Positions 27,254-37,251 are shown, numbered from the stretch's first letter. The stretch: 64,000 nucleotides of DNA from Rubripirellula reticaptiva (GCF_007860175.1 NZ_SJPX01000002.1:1302001-1366000), one strand, 5' to 3'. Notes: generated by a model from the letters alone, not told the origin. A program made the numbers and translations.

Positions 27254-29267
27254 CGAGAAAGTCTTTGCAATTTTGCCACAGGTCTTCGGCCATTGTCCGA
27301 TCTGGCATGCGAACCGCCGCTCGAACCTGACTGCCGAGCAACTCGAGCATGTCGGTTTGCAAGACTTCGATCAAGGGGCACACGACTTCATAGCCAGCCC
27401 GACGCACCACCGATTCAGTCTCTTGGTCGATCGGCGAAACGCTTTCGATTTGCGACACAAAGACTTGGCCGGGGATCGCTGTCGCCGTGATCCGAACCGT
27501 TGTCCCTAGACGAATCCTTTGACGATCGCGTGCATCGATCGTGATTACGGCGTGCAGTTGACCGTCGCCACTGATGCGACACCAAGCTTGACGTGATGTA
27601 GCGAGCGAACCGACGCGCCGGGCCAGCGACTGAGTTCCGTTGATTGGATCCATTTCGAGCGTAGATTCAGCAGGTAACAACACTCCACCAATGTTGGTCC
27701 GAACATTGGACCGATCGGCACGAGTCTGAACCGAGACCAGCCTTGCTTGCAGTCCCTCTTCCTGAGCCTGCAGCGTTCGCAACGTATCGGCGTTGTCTCC
27801 TTGACCCATCGCAGCGCGGCGTGAAAGTTGGCTCCGAACTTTTGCGATCCGAAGCTGGCCTGTGATTCGAGTTTCTTCGAACTCAATCGCTTCATCCCGC
27901 AGTCTAACAATCGTTTGGCCAGGTTCGACCCTATCACCGAAATCAACTGCGGCAACTTCAACAAAACCGTCACTGGGTAGGAACACTTTTTCGGCATCAA
28001 CCGCGTCGATCATCCCGGTGGTCGTCCGGTAACGAGGCGTTGGCCAAAACAGTATCGCCGCGCCGCCACCCATCAACATGATCACAAACGCCAAACGCCG
28101 AATCGCCGGCACCTTGATCCAATTACCCTGGCCGCCAACGATCTGGGCGATGCGTTTTGCACTTCGAAATGTCATCATGATCACCACTATTGCGATCACG
28201 GCGACCATCAAGGGCCGCAAATGCATTTGGTCGGCCACCACCAGCAGCATCGCAGCGATCCCGAGCAACACAAAGCACCGGTACACCGTCGATGCAGCAT
28301 GATAGATCGACAGTCCAATCGAACGAGAACTTGATTCTGGCTGGGTTGCGAAACCCGAACCGGCAAATCGAGCCACCACAACGTCGCGAAACGCGTTCTT
28401 CGAATCGGCTCGCAAGTTCACACTGCCGATCCAATCGGCCAACACAAAATACCCGTCGTAACGCATCAGCGGATTGGCGTTGAAGATCAACGTGCTAATG
28501 CTGCACACGAACATCAAATGGAATGCATGCCACTGAATCACCACGTCGCGGGCCCCAAGCCAAACCAATGCCGCGAGCGATGCGATGATCAGTTCGACAT
28601 AGATCCCTGCTAGCATGACGGACGCACGCTGCCATGCTGACGGATTGCGTGAGGTATCTGACACATCGCAGTAAGGACATGGCATTCCGCACAACAACAG
28701 CAGGCCGACCGATCCACAGCGTGAACCGACTCGCCGGCACATCACCGCATGAGCCAGTTCGTGAATCACTTTTGTGATGACAAACCAAATCCCCAGAACA
28801 ACCGGACTGGTTTGTGCCAGAAACATTCCAAGCGAACCGAACAAAGTCATCCACTGCTGACTTCGACTGAGTACCAATCCGGCCGATAAAGCGACCAACG
28901 CCAGCCAAAAAGTGACCGCAGTTTTTGAAAACAGCCATCCCGTCCAAGGAGTCAATCGGCGGGCAATTCCATCGCCCGATCCAATCGGAATGCGAATATA
29001 CAGCGGCGAAAATTTGCTGAAGATGAACGCACGACTTGTTACCGTTCGCCGGCGTGTCCAGCCGACTTGATCCGCTTGACGCCATTGATCGGGGGAAGCA
29101 TGGCCGGACTGCAAAGCTTGCCACAGGTCCGCAGAAACACGAGTGAACCGTCCGCTGATTTCGTCAATCACGATCCGCATGCTACGACGAGACGAATCGG
29201 TGACCACACAGCTCAGGTCCCGCCGCAATCGATTTGACGAATTGTCATTGGCCGATACATCACTCAT
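27246..29267 (-). CDS. PqqD-like / M50 zinc peptidase / HlyD fusion membrane protein
   Basis: 673 residues from the ATG at 29267 (MSDVSANDNSSNRLRRDLS). Residues about 12-70 resemble a PqqD-like (RRE-type) domain (VVTDSSRRSMRIVIDEISG). A membrane domain follows with the S2P/M50 zinc site HELAH (169-173) and distal NANPLMRYDG (Asp271), plus a Cys-rich CGMPCPYC. The last about 230 residues form a HlyD-type barrel and lipoyl domain. The layout matches 'putative peptide zinc metalloprotease' proteins, some of which accompany RiPP or secretion systems. It overlaps the HlyD gene by ATGA. Likely processes or exports a peptide or surface protein; substrate unknown. Confidence 0.85.
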   Translation of the reverse strand: MSDVSANDNSSNRLRRDLSCVVTDSSRRSMRIVIDEISGRFTRVSADLWQALQSGHASPDQWRQADQVGWTRRRTVTSRAFIFSKFSPLYIRIPIGSGDGIARRLTPWTGWLFSKTAVTFWLALVALSAGLVLSRSQQWMTLFGSLGMFLAQTSPVVLGIWFVITKVIHELAHAVMCRRVGSRCGSVGLLLLCGMPCPYCDVSDTSRNPSAWQRASVMLAGIYVELIIASLAALVWLGARDVVIQWHAFHLMFVCSISTLIFNANPLMRYDGYFVLADWIGSVNLRADSKNAFRDVVVARFAGSGFATQPESSSRSIGLSIYHAASTVYRCFVLLGIAAMLLVVADQMHLRPLMVAVIAIVVIMMTFRSAKRIAQIVGGQGNWIKVPAIRRLAFVIMLMGGGAAILFWPTPRYRTTTGMIDAVDAEKVFLPSDGFVEVAAVDFGDRVEPGQTIVRLRDEAIEFEETRITGQLRIAKVRSQLSRRAAMGQGDNADTLRTLQAQEEGLQARLVSVQTRADRSNVRTNIGGVLLPAESTLEMDPINGTQSLARRVGSLATSRQAWCRISGDGQLHAVITIDARDRQRIRLGTTVRITATAIPGQVFVSQIESVSPIDQETESVVRRAGYEVVCPLIEVLQTDMLELLGSQVRAAVRMPDRTMAEDLWQNCKDFLGE

Positions 29268-30220
29268 CGGATCGAGGTTCCGTTCGCCGAGCGTGCTGTC
29301 GCCGCCGAAACGTAGATCGTCATCTGAACTTCCATTCCCGGCATCAGAACCCAACCGCCGGAGTCACCGCCGACGTTCTCGTTTTGAATTTCAGCATGCA
29401 AGCGAAACACGCCATTGGGGAGCATTTGCGGGTCGACAGACAACACGTTGCCGCGGAGAGCTCGCAACTGTCCCGTTGACGAAGCGTTCCAGCGAACACT
29501 GACGGGCAGCCCTTTGCAGATTGCCGGCGAAAGATCTTTGCTGTCGACAAGTGCGTGAACATGAAGTCGATCGATCTGGCCAATGGTTGCGATCGTTTCC
29601 CCCTTGTTGATCCATTCACCCGCAGAATGCGACAGATTCAGCACCACACCGCTGATCCGGCTTTCCGCGTGAAGTTTGCTCAGTTGGTCATCGATCAGCG
29701 ACACTTCGGCTTGACGAACTTCGCTTTCCATCACCGCACGCTTCTTGCGAAGTTCAGCTTGGGCGATTTCAAGTTTGCCGCGTTCGACAGCGAGCCGAAG
29801 TTTCGTCAGGTAGGTTTCAGGAATCACACCGCGAAAATCTTTTTGCGAAGACTTGCTCATCGCCAACTCGGCTTCCGCTTCGTCCCTAGCGGTTTTTGCG
29901 TACTGCAGTTCGCTATCGTCGGCCGCGTCCGACATTGCGGCTTCCAATTCCAGAGCCGCCGCACGTCGACGTTTTAGCAAAGTTTGGTCATCGAGTCGTG
30001 CGATCTGGTCACGGGCGGTGACCATGTCATTCTGTTTGACCTTCAATTCTTCGATCAAGCCAGTCTCTAGCGCCGGCACCTTCAACTCACTCGCAAATCG
30101 AACAATGCAGTCCGCCACTTCGACCTGTGACGCGGACTGGGCGGTTTCAAGATTTGCGACTGCGACACTTGCCAGTGCAATCGCGATCAGAACAGCGGTG
30201 GTTTGAATCGTCGGTTTCAT
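29264..30220 (-). CDS. HlyD-family periplasmic adaptor
   Basis: 318 residues. N-terminal signal/anchor (MKPTIQTTAVLIAIALASVAV), a lipoyl half-domain (VPALETGLIEELKVKQNDMV), a helical hairpin of about 110 residues rich in Glu/Ala/Arg, the second lipoyl half (ISGVVLNLSHSAGEWINKGE) and a beta-barrel. This is the standard membrane-fusion protein plan. It lies 2 nt from the preceding GAF-HlyD gene and overlaps the M50 gene. No ABC or RND pump is present in the cluster. Confidence 0.88.
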   Translation of the reverse strand: MKPTIQTTAVLIAIALASVAVANLETAQSASQVEVADCIVRFASELKVPALETGLIEELKVKQNDMVTARDQIARLDDQTLLKRRRAAALELEAAMSDAADDSELQYAKTARDEAEAELAMSKSSQKDFRGVIPETYLTKLRLAVERGKLEIAQAELRKKRAVMESEVRQAEVSLIDDQLSKLHAESRISGVVLNLSHSAGEWINKGETIATIGQIDRLHVHALVDSKDLSPAICKGLPVSVRWNASSTGQLRALRGNVLSVDPQMLPNGVFRLHAEIQNENVGGDSGGWVLMPGMEVQMTIYVSAATARSANGTSIR

Positions 30221-30222
30221 GA

Positions 30223-32307
30223 TCAGTCTCTCGCGTTGTCAGTATCGGAATGCGAAGTCTCGCGGGCAAAGTAGAGCGACGTTGTGCTGCTGACCCAGTG
30301 GATCAAGTCTTGGAACGCCACATACGCAGCGGGCCGATTGCCACACCGAAACATGACCCGGGCTGGTGCCCCGGACGGATCCGAATGTCGGTGGCCAGCT
30401 TGAAGCCCTCGCCCAATGCTGCTTTCCCATTCTTGTCCGCCGAGCTTCAACAGTGCAGCGGTCGCTGGCGCCGGATCGCTAGCCGAGATCACGGCGGGTC
30501 CGATCTGCAACAGTTCGGCGCCGAATACTTGACCGGGGTCGGCATCGAACGAGACGTGCGCCACGGGATCGTTTAAATGGGCGATACGGTTTTGCGGAAC
30601 GTGAGCCTCGACCAACCAAGCTGAATCGCTCGCGATCACTCGCATCAAACCGTCGCCGCGACGTACGGGCCGTGACTGCAATCGCGACTCGACTTGCCAT
30701 GCGTCGACGATGCCGTCTCGATCGGCGCGTATGACCAGATTCTGTTGCGTGCGCAGCAATACATTGAGTTGGTCGTTGACCGATTGAATCTCTTCGGTCA
30801 CCAGCATTCGTTCGTCTTGTGTTTGCTTGGCTCGATCAAGTTGAGATGATGACGCGTCCATCATCGCCTCGGTCAACCGAGCTCGTTTCTCTCCCAACTC
30901 CCTCAGCGAGCTGCGCAGAACCTCAAGCTGTTCTTCGAGCCTCTCGTCCGACATCGTCAGCAGAGTTTGGCCGGCTGTGACAGTGTCACCGTGTGTGACC
31001 GAAATTGAATCAACCACTGCGTCACGAGGCGCGCAAACCACTTGTGATTCCGCAGGACGCACAATCGCTGGCGCGTCGACCGTCAGGGGGACCGGTATCA
31101 TACCAGCGACGAGAACAGTCGCGACCGCAGCACCACACTTCAAAGCCTTTCGAAGCGGTGATGCGGAACCTTCGCCGCGGATCATTCTAGCAACGGAAAA
31201 CCACGACGATGACGTAGAAGTTTCTAAGTTCGCAATCGCCAATCCTGCGTGAACGACCAGACGCAGCCACTGGTCTCGCGACTCGGACGAGATCGCCGGG
31301 GTATCGGCGGTCTGCAATCCGATCAATCGGAACGATGATTCTTTATTCGCATCAGGACGGCTGCTAGCGACCGCACGAACGATCAACGAATCCTGTTTTG
31401 GTTCGGCGTCCGGGTCGGCGGATCCATCAAGCCATTGGCACCCATCAGCGGCTAGTTTGGTTTCGGCCGCGTGACGCAATTGCTGGGCAGCAGGTGATTT
31501 CTGATCGATTGTGTGAACATGGCTGACGGCGATCAACGTGGCTTTGGTTCGCGACAGCGTGCCATCGATCCGCACCAATCCAACGCGATCAAAACCGAAA
31601 GCGTCGGCCGCCGAATCAACGATCAACTCATTCAGTTTCGCTGAGTCTAAAATTTGATGGATCCTTGTCGTCAACTGATCGATCGTCGATGCCATCGATT
31701 GGCGCCGACGGAGAACTCGAAGTTGATCGGCCCTTAGGAACTCACCGGCCAAGTCGGCCATTTGAGCAACGAATCGCAGATAGCCTCGCTGAGTCGCGAC
31801 GCCGCCACCGGATTCCAAGAAGACTTCCAGGATCATATCAGCACCTGCGGCGGTCGAATCGCAATCGATCGGTGCCAGCGCTACAGGAACGTCGGAAGGA
31901 TTGGCTGGGACATCGGAATCCGCTGCGCCCGGCGTGGGCGGTACAACAACGGGCGAACCATCGTGGCCGATTTCAACCAACAAACGCTGGTGAGCGCCAG
32001 CCGATTCGTCCGGCAGAGTTCGATCCGTCACACGTCCCAGGCGATGCACACATCGATAGGTGATTCGTTTCGCGTCCGGATTACGCTGCCAAATCACGAC
32101 TCCTTCAGCCGCCATCGCTCGCAACGTGCGATCGGCTAGCAGAGCTAGAAATTCAGCACGAGACCGATCGCTGCGAACCGCCGCAGCGACTTCACGAACG
32201 ATTTCGGAGATCTCACGACGCGTATCAACGACAATGTCCGAGGTCCCCGCCGGCTGATTAGCCGAGGGGCGAAAGACAAACGGTTCGTTCGTGGTCGCCG
32301 GACTCAC
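30223..32307 (-). CDS. GAF-domain and HlyD-domain membrane protein
   Basis: About 694 residues from GTG 32307 (SPATTNEPFVFRPSANQ). A longer GTG start at 32463 adds an Arg-rich, unlikely segment; no ATG lies in the first 100 codons, so the start is uncertain. Two GAF-like sensory regions (about 10-180 and 190-370 from the chosen start; SKLNELIVDSAADAFGFDRVGL opens the second) are followed by one membrane helix near 395-410 (AAVATVLVAGMIPVPLTV), then HlyD lipoyl and helical parts with CAPRDAVVDSISVTHGDTV. It combines a cytoplasmic sensor with a periplasmic adaptor, so export may respond to a ligand. First gene of the four-gene cluster. Confidence 0.78.
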   Translation of the reverse strand: MSPATTNEPFVFRPSANQPAGTSDIVVDTRREISEIVREVAAAVRSDRSRAEFLALLADRTLRAMAAEGVVIWQRNPDAKRITYRCVHRLGRVTDRTLPDESAGAHQRLLVEIGHDGSPVVVPPTPGAADSDVPANPSDVPVALAPIDCDSTAAGADMILEVFLESGGGVATQRGYLRFVAQMADLAGEFLRADQLRVLRRRQSMASTIDQLTTRIHQILDSAKLNELIVDSAADAFGFDRVGLVRIDGTLSRTKATLIAVSHVHTIDQKSPAAQQLRHAAETKLAADGCQWLDGSADPDAEPKQDSLIVRAVASSRPDANKESSFRLIGLQTADTPAISSESRDQWLRLVVHAGLAIANLETSTSSSWFSVARMIRGEGSASPLRKALKCGAAVATVLVAGMIPVPLTVDAPAIVRPAESQVVCAPRDAVVDSISVTHGDTVTAGQTLLTMSDERLEEQLEVLRSSLRELGEKRARLTEAMMDASSSQLDRAKQTQDERMLVTEEIQSVNDQLNVLLRTQQNLVIRADRDGIVDAWQVESRLQSRPVRRGDGLMRVIASDSAWLVEAHVPQNRIAHLNDPVAHVSFDADPGQVFGAELLQIGPAVISASDPAPATAALLKLGGQEWESSIGRGLQAGHRHSDPSGAPARVMFRCGNRPAAYVAFQDLIHWVSSTTSLYFARETSHSDTDNARD

Positions 32308-32517
32308 GCGTTGGAAATGACCTTGGCCGAGGCAGCCGAAGCGAGGCAAATGGGACGGCGCCGGTAAACGGCGGCGAAAACGCCTACGAAAATGTCGACG
32401 CTTGCCTGGAAGCCATACCAAATCCGACCACCCGGCGACAATGTCGCTTCGGATCCCCCACAAGTTGCAAGATTTGCTATCACCTTGCTTTGCGTCACCG
32501 GCGGGTCTGCAGCTCGA

Positions 32518-33339
32518 CTACTCGTCTCTGCAAGTATTGGTCAGCATGCCGATACCTTCGATTTCTACACTGCAGACGTCTCCGTGCTTCAAGAAGACGG
32601 GCGGTTTGCGAGCCGCACCGACACCCGGCGGCGTGCCAGTGAAAATCAAATCGCCGGGCTTCAGCGTCATCACTTTGGTTAAGTGTGCGATCAAGGCTGG
32701 GATATCAAAAATCAGTTGGGCCGTCGTGCTGTTTTGGACTGTTTCATCGTTTAGCTTCATCCGCACGTTTAAATCTGTGGGATCTTGCAGGTCACATTTG
32801 GCAACGACACAGGGACCAACCGGCGCAAATGTGTCGAACGTCTTGCCCAGCAGCCACTGACCTGCGGGCCGGCCTTTCTGCCAGTCTCTCGCCGAAACGT
32901 CGTGGCCACACGAGTACCCGTAGACATAGTCCATCGCGTCGGCCGCCGAAACATGTTTCGCGGTTTTTCCAATAACGACCACCAATTCGGCTTCGTAGTC
33001 GACTTGAGATGAAACCTTGGGCAATCGGATCACGTCGCCGTGGCCCGCCAACGCCGTTCCAAACTTGCTAAACACGACCGGTTCAAAAGGAATCTCTGCG
33101 CCCGTTTCAATCGCATGGTCACGATAGTTCAAACCGATACAGATGATTTTTTCGGGCGTCGGCGTCGGCGGTAACAAAACCTTGGGCGCGTTCCGCCAAG
33201 TCTCGCCCGACGGGTCAAAAACCGGGTGCTGTTCAAAAAAGTTACTGTCGTTCAAGTGCGGAAGCGGACAGATTTTTCCGTCACTGTAAATCGCGTACTC
33301 AACCTTGCCATCTTCATTGATGTATCGACACGAAGCCAT
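32518..33339 (-). CDS. Fumarylacetoacetate hydrolase (FAH)-family protein
   Basis: 273 residues from the second ATG (33339, [17 protein letters not shown]); the first ATG is three codons upstream. The catalytic core holds [16 protein letters not shown], the metal-binding [11 protein letters not shown] and a [10 protein letters not shown] stretch. The end is [16 protein letters not shown], all typical of FAH/YcgM/ureidoglycolate-lyase-like enzymes. These cleave C-C bonds or decarboxylate/hydrolyse diketo acids with Mg2+. Specific substrate not evident. It lies alone between the export cluster and the hydroxylase gene. Confidence 0.9.
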   Translation of the reverse strand: MASCRYINEDGKVEYAIYSDGKICPLPHLNDSNFFEQHPVFDPSGETWRNAPKVLLPPTPTPEKIICIGLNYRDHAIETGAEIPFEPVVFSKFGTALAGHGDVIRLPKVSSQVDYEAELVVVIGKTAKHVSAADAMDYVYGYSCGHDVSARDWQKGRPAGQWLLGKTFDTFAPVGPCVVAKCDLQDPTDLNVRMKLNDETVQNSTTAQLIFDIPALIAHLTKVMTLKPGDLIFTGTPPGVGAARKPPVFLKHGDVCSVEIEGIGMLTNTCRDE

Positions 33340-33506
33340 AGTTGCCACTCAAGAAATGATCGTTTCAAAAGGCTTTCGACCGCTTGCCGAAATCGCCACT
33401 GTGATTGGCGTACTGCGAATAGATTCGAGCACCACCAACGAAAAGGCGAATCTTAACAGCTTGACCGAGTGGAAGTGAGCCGAGTTGATGACATTGATAT
33501 CCACAA

Positions 33507-34301
33507 TTAATGAGCAACAGGATCCGTCTTTGCAACACTTTCGACGCCGAGATTCATCACCGTATCCGAGTGACCGGCGAGGCTCTTCTTGGGTTGAGTT
33601 CCGAGCACTTGGTCGCCCGCCAACATCGTCAGTCCGTACCAGTAGTTTTCGTTTTGAAAGTGATGCAGGCGATGGTTGCGCCACAAACGCCGATACAGGC
33701 GAGTCTTGGGAACATACGAAGTGTGGATCAAATAATGGATCCATTCGTAGTTCAAGATCAGGGCAAATGTGATCAAGTTGCCAGTCATCGCTGCTCCGAT
33801 CGGCAACCATCCTAACAAGTAGGGAACGGCCCACATCATGGGAACACCGCCAACGAAAGCGATCACAAAGTAGGTCGTGGTTAAACCGAATCGTGGGTCC
33901 CAAGGGTTTCGATGATGGGCCCGATGCGTCTTCGTGATCAGCAACTCGACTTCGCGACCGCCGACGCGAATGGGGGGGCGGTGTTCCAACCAAGCGTGGA
34001 TCAGCCATTCTTGAATTGGCCAAGACACGATCACACCAACGGTAACAATCAAATCCGACCAGGCAAAATCGCCAACCACGATCCGAACGGCCAAGCTTGC
34101 CAAGCACACGACCACTAGAACACGCGGTCCCCAGAACTTGAACATGTCGCGAGCAGCGGTCGACAGATCGATTCGGGCGCCAAAGCCAGGCTTCTTATCC
34201 GCCGGAGGCAAAGCGTCCGCTTCGGTCCAAGTGAACGCTCGCGTCCAAAAAAACAGCCCCACGACTGCGACAAAATACAGTCCAAAACCTACCGCCGTCA
34301 T
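33507..34301 (-). CDS. Sterol desaturase / fatty acid hydroxylase family protein
   Basis: 264 residues, integral membrane di-iron enzyme. Histidine clusters are HAWLEH, HRAHH, HYLIH and HRLHH, with the usual NYWYG after the last. Four hydrophobic segments flank them. These enzymes hydroxylate or desaturate sterols, fatty acids or carotenoids with O2. Planctomycetes are known for unusual lipids, so a lipid substrate is reasonable but unproven. Confidence 0.9.
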   Translation of the reverse strand: MTAVGFGLYFVAVVGLFFWTRAFTWTEADALPPADKKPGFGARIDLSTAARDMFKFWGPRVLVVVCLASLAVRIVVGDFAWSDLIVTVGVIVSWPIQEWLIHAWLEHRPPIRVGGREVELLITKTHRAHHRNPWDPRFGLTTTYFVIAFVGGVPMMWAVPYLLGWLPIGAAMTGNLITFALILNYEWIHYLIHTSYVPKTRLYRRLWRNHRLHHFQNENYWYGLTMLAGDQVLGTQPKKSLAGHSDTVMNLGVESVAKTDPVAH

Positions 34302-34510
34302 TCCATCGCTCCGAAGGTGTGTCGATCGATTTCATCGAATCGCCGATCCGTTCGTTGCATCGTAGCCCTTCCACAGCCACCACCGCCATACCGTAACGGA
34401 TCGCCAAGGATCCTGGAATCAATCTGATACGTTTCATTCCTTCGAGCAAAATGGGCTTATGAAACGGCCCGTTAGCGACCTTCGACTGCCAGTCAACTAG
34501 GTTCGCGACT

Positions 34511-35260
34511 TTAGTTCAATGACGAACCGGCAGTTCTGCGACGCCGTCGCGTGACGATGGCAGCAACACTTGTTACGGCCAAAATCGCTAGCGAACCGGG
34601 TTCGGGCACTGCAGTTGCGTCTCCGACAATAAAACGAAACGTTCCAACGTCAGTCACCGAACCGCCCGCTGCGAAATCGGCGACAGCGGTAACGCCGACG
34701 TCATAGATACCTTCGGCAGTGAAACCGTAATTGTAGTGGTCATGACCGCCGATGCTGAGGTTCAGCATATCGGTACTATCAATGCCGTTATTGCTTTGCC
34801 AACGAACAGTTGCTCCACCAATCCCACCCGCCTGCCACAATGCGAACTCGCCCGGGCCGCTAAATGACGACATGCTGAGCATTGCACCGGCGAAGGAAGA
34901 GTCAAGTTCCTCCGCTGCAATGCCCAGGAACGGCAGCCCGGCAGTATTGGATTGAGGCAGCAACCAAACGGAATCGCCAGCGAAAGTTCCCAGGAAAGAA
35001 ACGTCAGCAGTTGTCGTGACCATCGCACTGTCACCGACGCGAACGTAGGCCTCACTTGGACCATATTCAATTTCACCTACAAGGGGAGATCCGCCCAAGA
35101 CAGCTCCGTCGCCAAAGTGATAGTGGAGTTCCAGCTCGCCATTTTCGTAGGCCAAGCCGATGTCTCCGTGGCCAGAGGCGAATTCAACGACGGCGGCATT
35201 AGCAGCGGTGAACGGAAGGAACCAGAGTATCGAGAGAACCCAAAGCAGTTTCGTTTTCAT
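34511..35260 (-). CDS. PEP-CTERM surface protein
   Basis: 249 residues from the ATG at 35260 (MKTKLLWVLSILWFLPFTAANA), a clear signal peptide. The middle contains GHDHYNYGFTAEGIYDVG, like the repeat of surface-anchored 'choice-of-anchor M' proteins. The C-terminus is a PEP-CTERM sorting signal: VPEPGS, a hydrophobic helix and RRRRR. An exosortase would cut it; none is in the window. Upstream of the DUF1559 gene in the same direction (71-bp gap to its stop codon, reading from the other end). Confidence 0.87.
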   Translation of the reverse strand: MKTKLLWVLSILWFLPFTAANAAVVEFASGHGDIGLAYENGELELHYHFGDGAVLGGSPLVGEIEYGPSEAYVRVGDSAMVTTTADVSFLGTFAGDSVWLLPQSNTAGLPFLGIAAEELDSSFAGAMLSMSSFSGPGEFALWQAGGIGGATVRWQSNNGIDSTDMLNLSIGGHDHYNYGFTAEGIYDVGVTAVADFAAGGSVTDVGTFRFIVGDATAVPEPGSLAILAVTSVAAIVTRRRRRTAGSSLN

Positions 35261-35331
35261 GGTAATTATCAAATCAGAGAGGTGGATCAATCAGGATTGC
35301 GTTGTTTGCAGGAACAGGGTGTTCTGTTTGG

Positions 35332-36480
35332 CTATGGAGTTTCTTTGATCACTTCACCTCCGTTCCGACTGCCCAAAGCCCAATAGAGTTCGCGATCGAT
35401 CGTTTCGGTCATAAAACGCACGCTTCCATCGGCCATGGAGACATGGACGCCACCCGAGTGATGGCTGCTAGGAGTGACCAAATTCATGCCGTCATCTTCC
35501 CCGCCGTAGACGTGGCAATTCCTTTGATTGACGGGTATCACCGGCATGAAATGGTTGGCGGCAAAGGTCCAGCCCGCGATCCAGGCGTGCCCGTGACTGA
35601 CGCTGTAGGAAACGTCAGCTAGCGACACTCCTTCGCAATACCGCACCCATTTCGATAACGATCGCCCTGTCGACCCGCCGCCACAAAACGACTGCATCGA
35701 AATCGGAGTGTTGGAACTAATAGACGAGCCTCCGAACGCGTCTCGAGTTTCGAAGACCTGAGCGATCACACGTTCGCCAACGACCATTGTGTTTGACAAA
35801 CCGTCGGTGATATCGGCAAACCGAATACGAGGCTGTTGCCATTGGTCGGGCGATGCCGGATTGAGCAGCCCAATCACACCGTTCTGTTTTTGCAGCGGTG
35901 TCGTTACACCAGGGCCAGTCGACGATCGCGGCCAACCAATGTTTCCGGCATAGCTTCCTGGTCCTGTTTGTGTGCCCAACGTAAATTGCGGCACTGAAGC
36001 AGGGTCACTTGGACACAAAAATGTCGTAACGATAGCCGAAGCAGCTTCAGCATCGACATGCGAGGAACTCAGCGTGTAGTCCAGGTAGTCGGCGTCGTTG
36101 GAGTAGTCGGTACGATCAGCCAGCGTTTGGTCAAAGTGAATTTGGTCATGCAACGCCTGTTCTTCGACCTGCGGCAATATCCTCGCCATCCAACTGTGAA
36201 ACCCGCTGCCCGCGCCACCAGGGAACTGGTCTGCCCCCGTCATGCTGGTTGGCATGACTCGATGGACGTCGTGGTAGTTATGTATCGCTAACGTGATTTG
36301 CTTGAGTCGATTTTGGCACTGCATTCGTCTGGCTGCTTCGCGAGCCGCTTGAACGGCCGGCAACAAGAGCGCAACCAAAACGCCGATGATGCCTACCACC
36401 ACCAACAGTTCGATCAACGTAAAGGCAAGTCGCGAAGGGGTGTTTCCGGAGCAACGGCGAGATTGATATCGAGGCAGCAT
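35332..36480 (-). CDS. DUF1559 pseudopilin-like protein
   Basis: 382 residues. The ATG at 36480 gives a short basic leader and the type IV prepilin motif [20 protein letters not shown] near residue 20. The family signature follows ([21 protein letters not shown]). The C-terminus has the H-X9-DG motif ([16 protein letters not shown]). The longer frame to 36576 precedes the leader with unrelated sequence. DUF1559 proteins are numerous in Planctomycetes; they are likely processed by prepilin peptidase and placed at the envelope, function unknown. Confidence 0.93.
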   Translation of the reverse strand: MLPRYQSRRCSGNTPSRLAFTLIELLVVVGIIGVLVALLLPAVQAAREAARRMQCQNRLKQITLAIHNYHDVHRVMPTSMTGADQFPGGAGSGFHSWMARILPQVEEQALHDQIHFDQTLADRTDYSNDADYLDYTLSSSHVDAEAASAIVTTFLCPSDPASVPQFTLGTQTGPGSYAGNIGWPRSSTGPGVTTPLQKQNGVIGLLNPASPDQWQQPRIRFADITDGLSNTMVVGERVIAQVFETRDAFGGSSISSNTPISMQSFCGGGSTGRSLSKWVRYCEGVSLADVSYSVSHGHAWIAGWTFAANHFMPVIPVNQRNCHVYGGEDDGMNLVTPSSHHSGGVHVSMADGSVRFMTETIDRELYWALGSRNGGEVIKETP

Positions 36481-36517
36481 TGAACGGCCCACTATTTGAT
36501 GCAGGGTGTTAGCAAGA

Positions 36518-36600
36518 GCCCCGTGGAGCGCGCACGCTGGCCGGTGAACCAAGGAATTGGTCGGACCAAGTGTCACCCACCCGCGGCGCGACCACGGGGC
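36518..36600 (-). promoter_or_regulatory. Nested hairpin in the leader of the DUF1559 gene
   Basis: A 9-bp outer stem (GCCCCGTGG 36518-36526 with CCACGGGGC 36592-36600) encloses GGTGA/TCACC (36543-36547 and 36573-36577). Inside these are TTGGT/ACCAA (36557-36561 and 36565-36569), which has an alternative ACCAA partner at 36548-36552. It starts 38 bp upstream of the DUF1559 start codon, so it would form in that mRNA leader. Nothing else was seen in 36481-36786. Confidence 0.4.
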
Positions 36601-36786
36601 AAGGGAGAATCAGAATCGAGGGGCGAGAAGACGCGACCGAGAGCGTTTAGCAAACAGCCGACATCACGCGAAATTCATCCGACTCCACTCTGCGATAGAG
36701 GAATCAACCGAAATGAATTGCACGATAGAGCCGGCCCGAAAGTCTTGGCGACCTTCGTGATGCAGGAACGCTTCAAGCAGCGACGT

Positions 36787-37251
36787 TTAGCCAAGCATCC
36801 CTGGAGGTCCGCGAGCGGGCGGAAGAAATTGACCACTGGAAAACGGGTCGGATTCGCAGGGAAGGCAGACCGCTTGCACGAGAAGTTGCATCGGCAATTC
36901 GCTGCAATCAAGCCCTGTGAACCCGCAAGGAGTCGCAAGTGATTGGCAAACCGGACAGGTGTCCGAATCATGCTGCGGCAGCTCTTCAGTCGGGTCACTT
37001 ACAGCATTCACCTCACCGCCAACACCAGCCTCGTCACGGCTCTCGCCAGAGTGCAAGCAACTGTGGTGACAATGCGATTGCGAGCCAGTCACGCCGTGCC
37101 CGTGTGAATGGGCTGCAGTGTGAGCTTCAGCAAACCGGATGCTCACACAAGCAGGGTCGTGGCACTTTGCCACATGAACCCAAACAGGCAGATGGCCCAG
37201 GCAAACCAGGGCCAGCAGCAGCGCAGTCGTGAGGGGTCGGAGTGAGAACAC
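36787..37251 (-). CDS. His/Cys-rich exported hypothetical protein
   Basis: 154 residues, GTG start at 37251. Begins with a hydrophobic stretch (LRPLTTALLLALVCLGHLPVW). The following region is rich in His and Cys (HTAAHSHGHG, SHCHHSCLHS) and then HDSDTCPVCQSLATPCG. The HxxxCxxC pattern recalls DUF2946-type proteins, which associate with copper, and suggests metal binding. No close family recognised. The downstream DUF1559 gene is 306 bp away; the upstream gap is also large, so it may be independent. Confidence 0.6.
   Translation of the reverse strand: MFSLRPLTTALLLALVCLGHLPVWVHVAKCHDPACVSIRFAEAHTAAHSHGHGVTGSQSHCHHSCLHSGESRDEAGVGGEVNAVSDPTEELPQHDSDTCPVCQSLATPCGFTGLDCSELPMQLLVQAVCLPCESDPFSSGQFLPPARGPPGMLG

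Noticed and set aside
33349-34107. 252-codon open frame overlapping the fatty-acid hydroxylase
   Set aside because: Same strand, other frame; the hydroxylase frame has all four histidine boxes.
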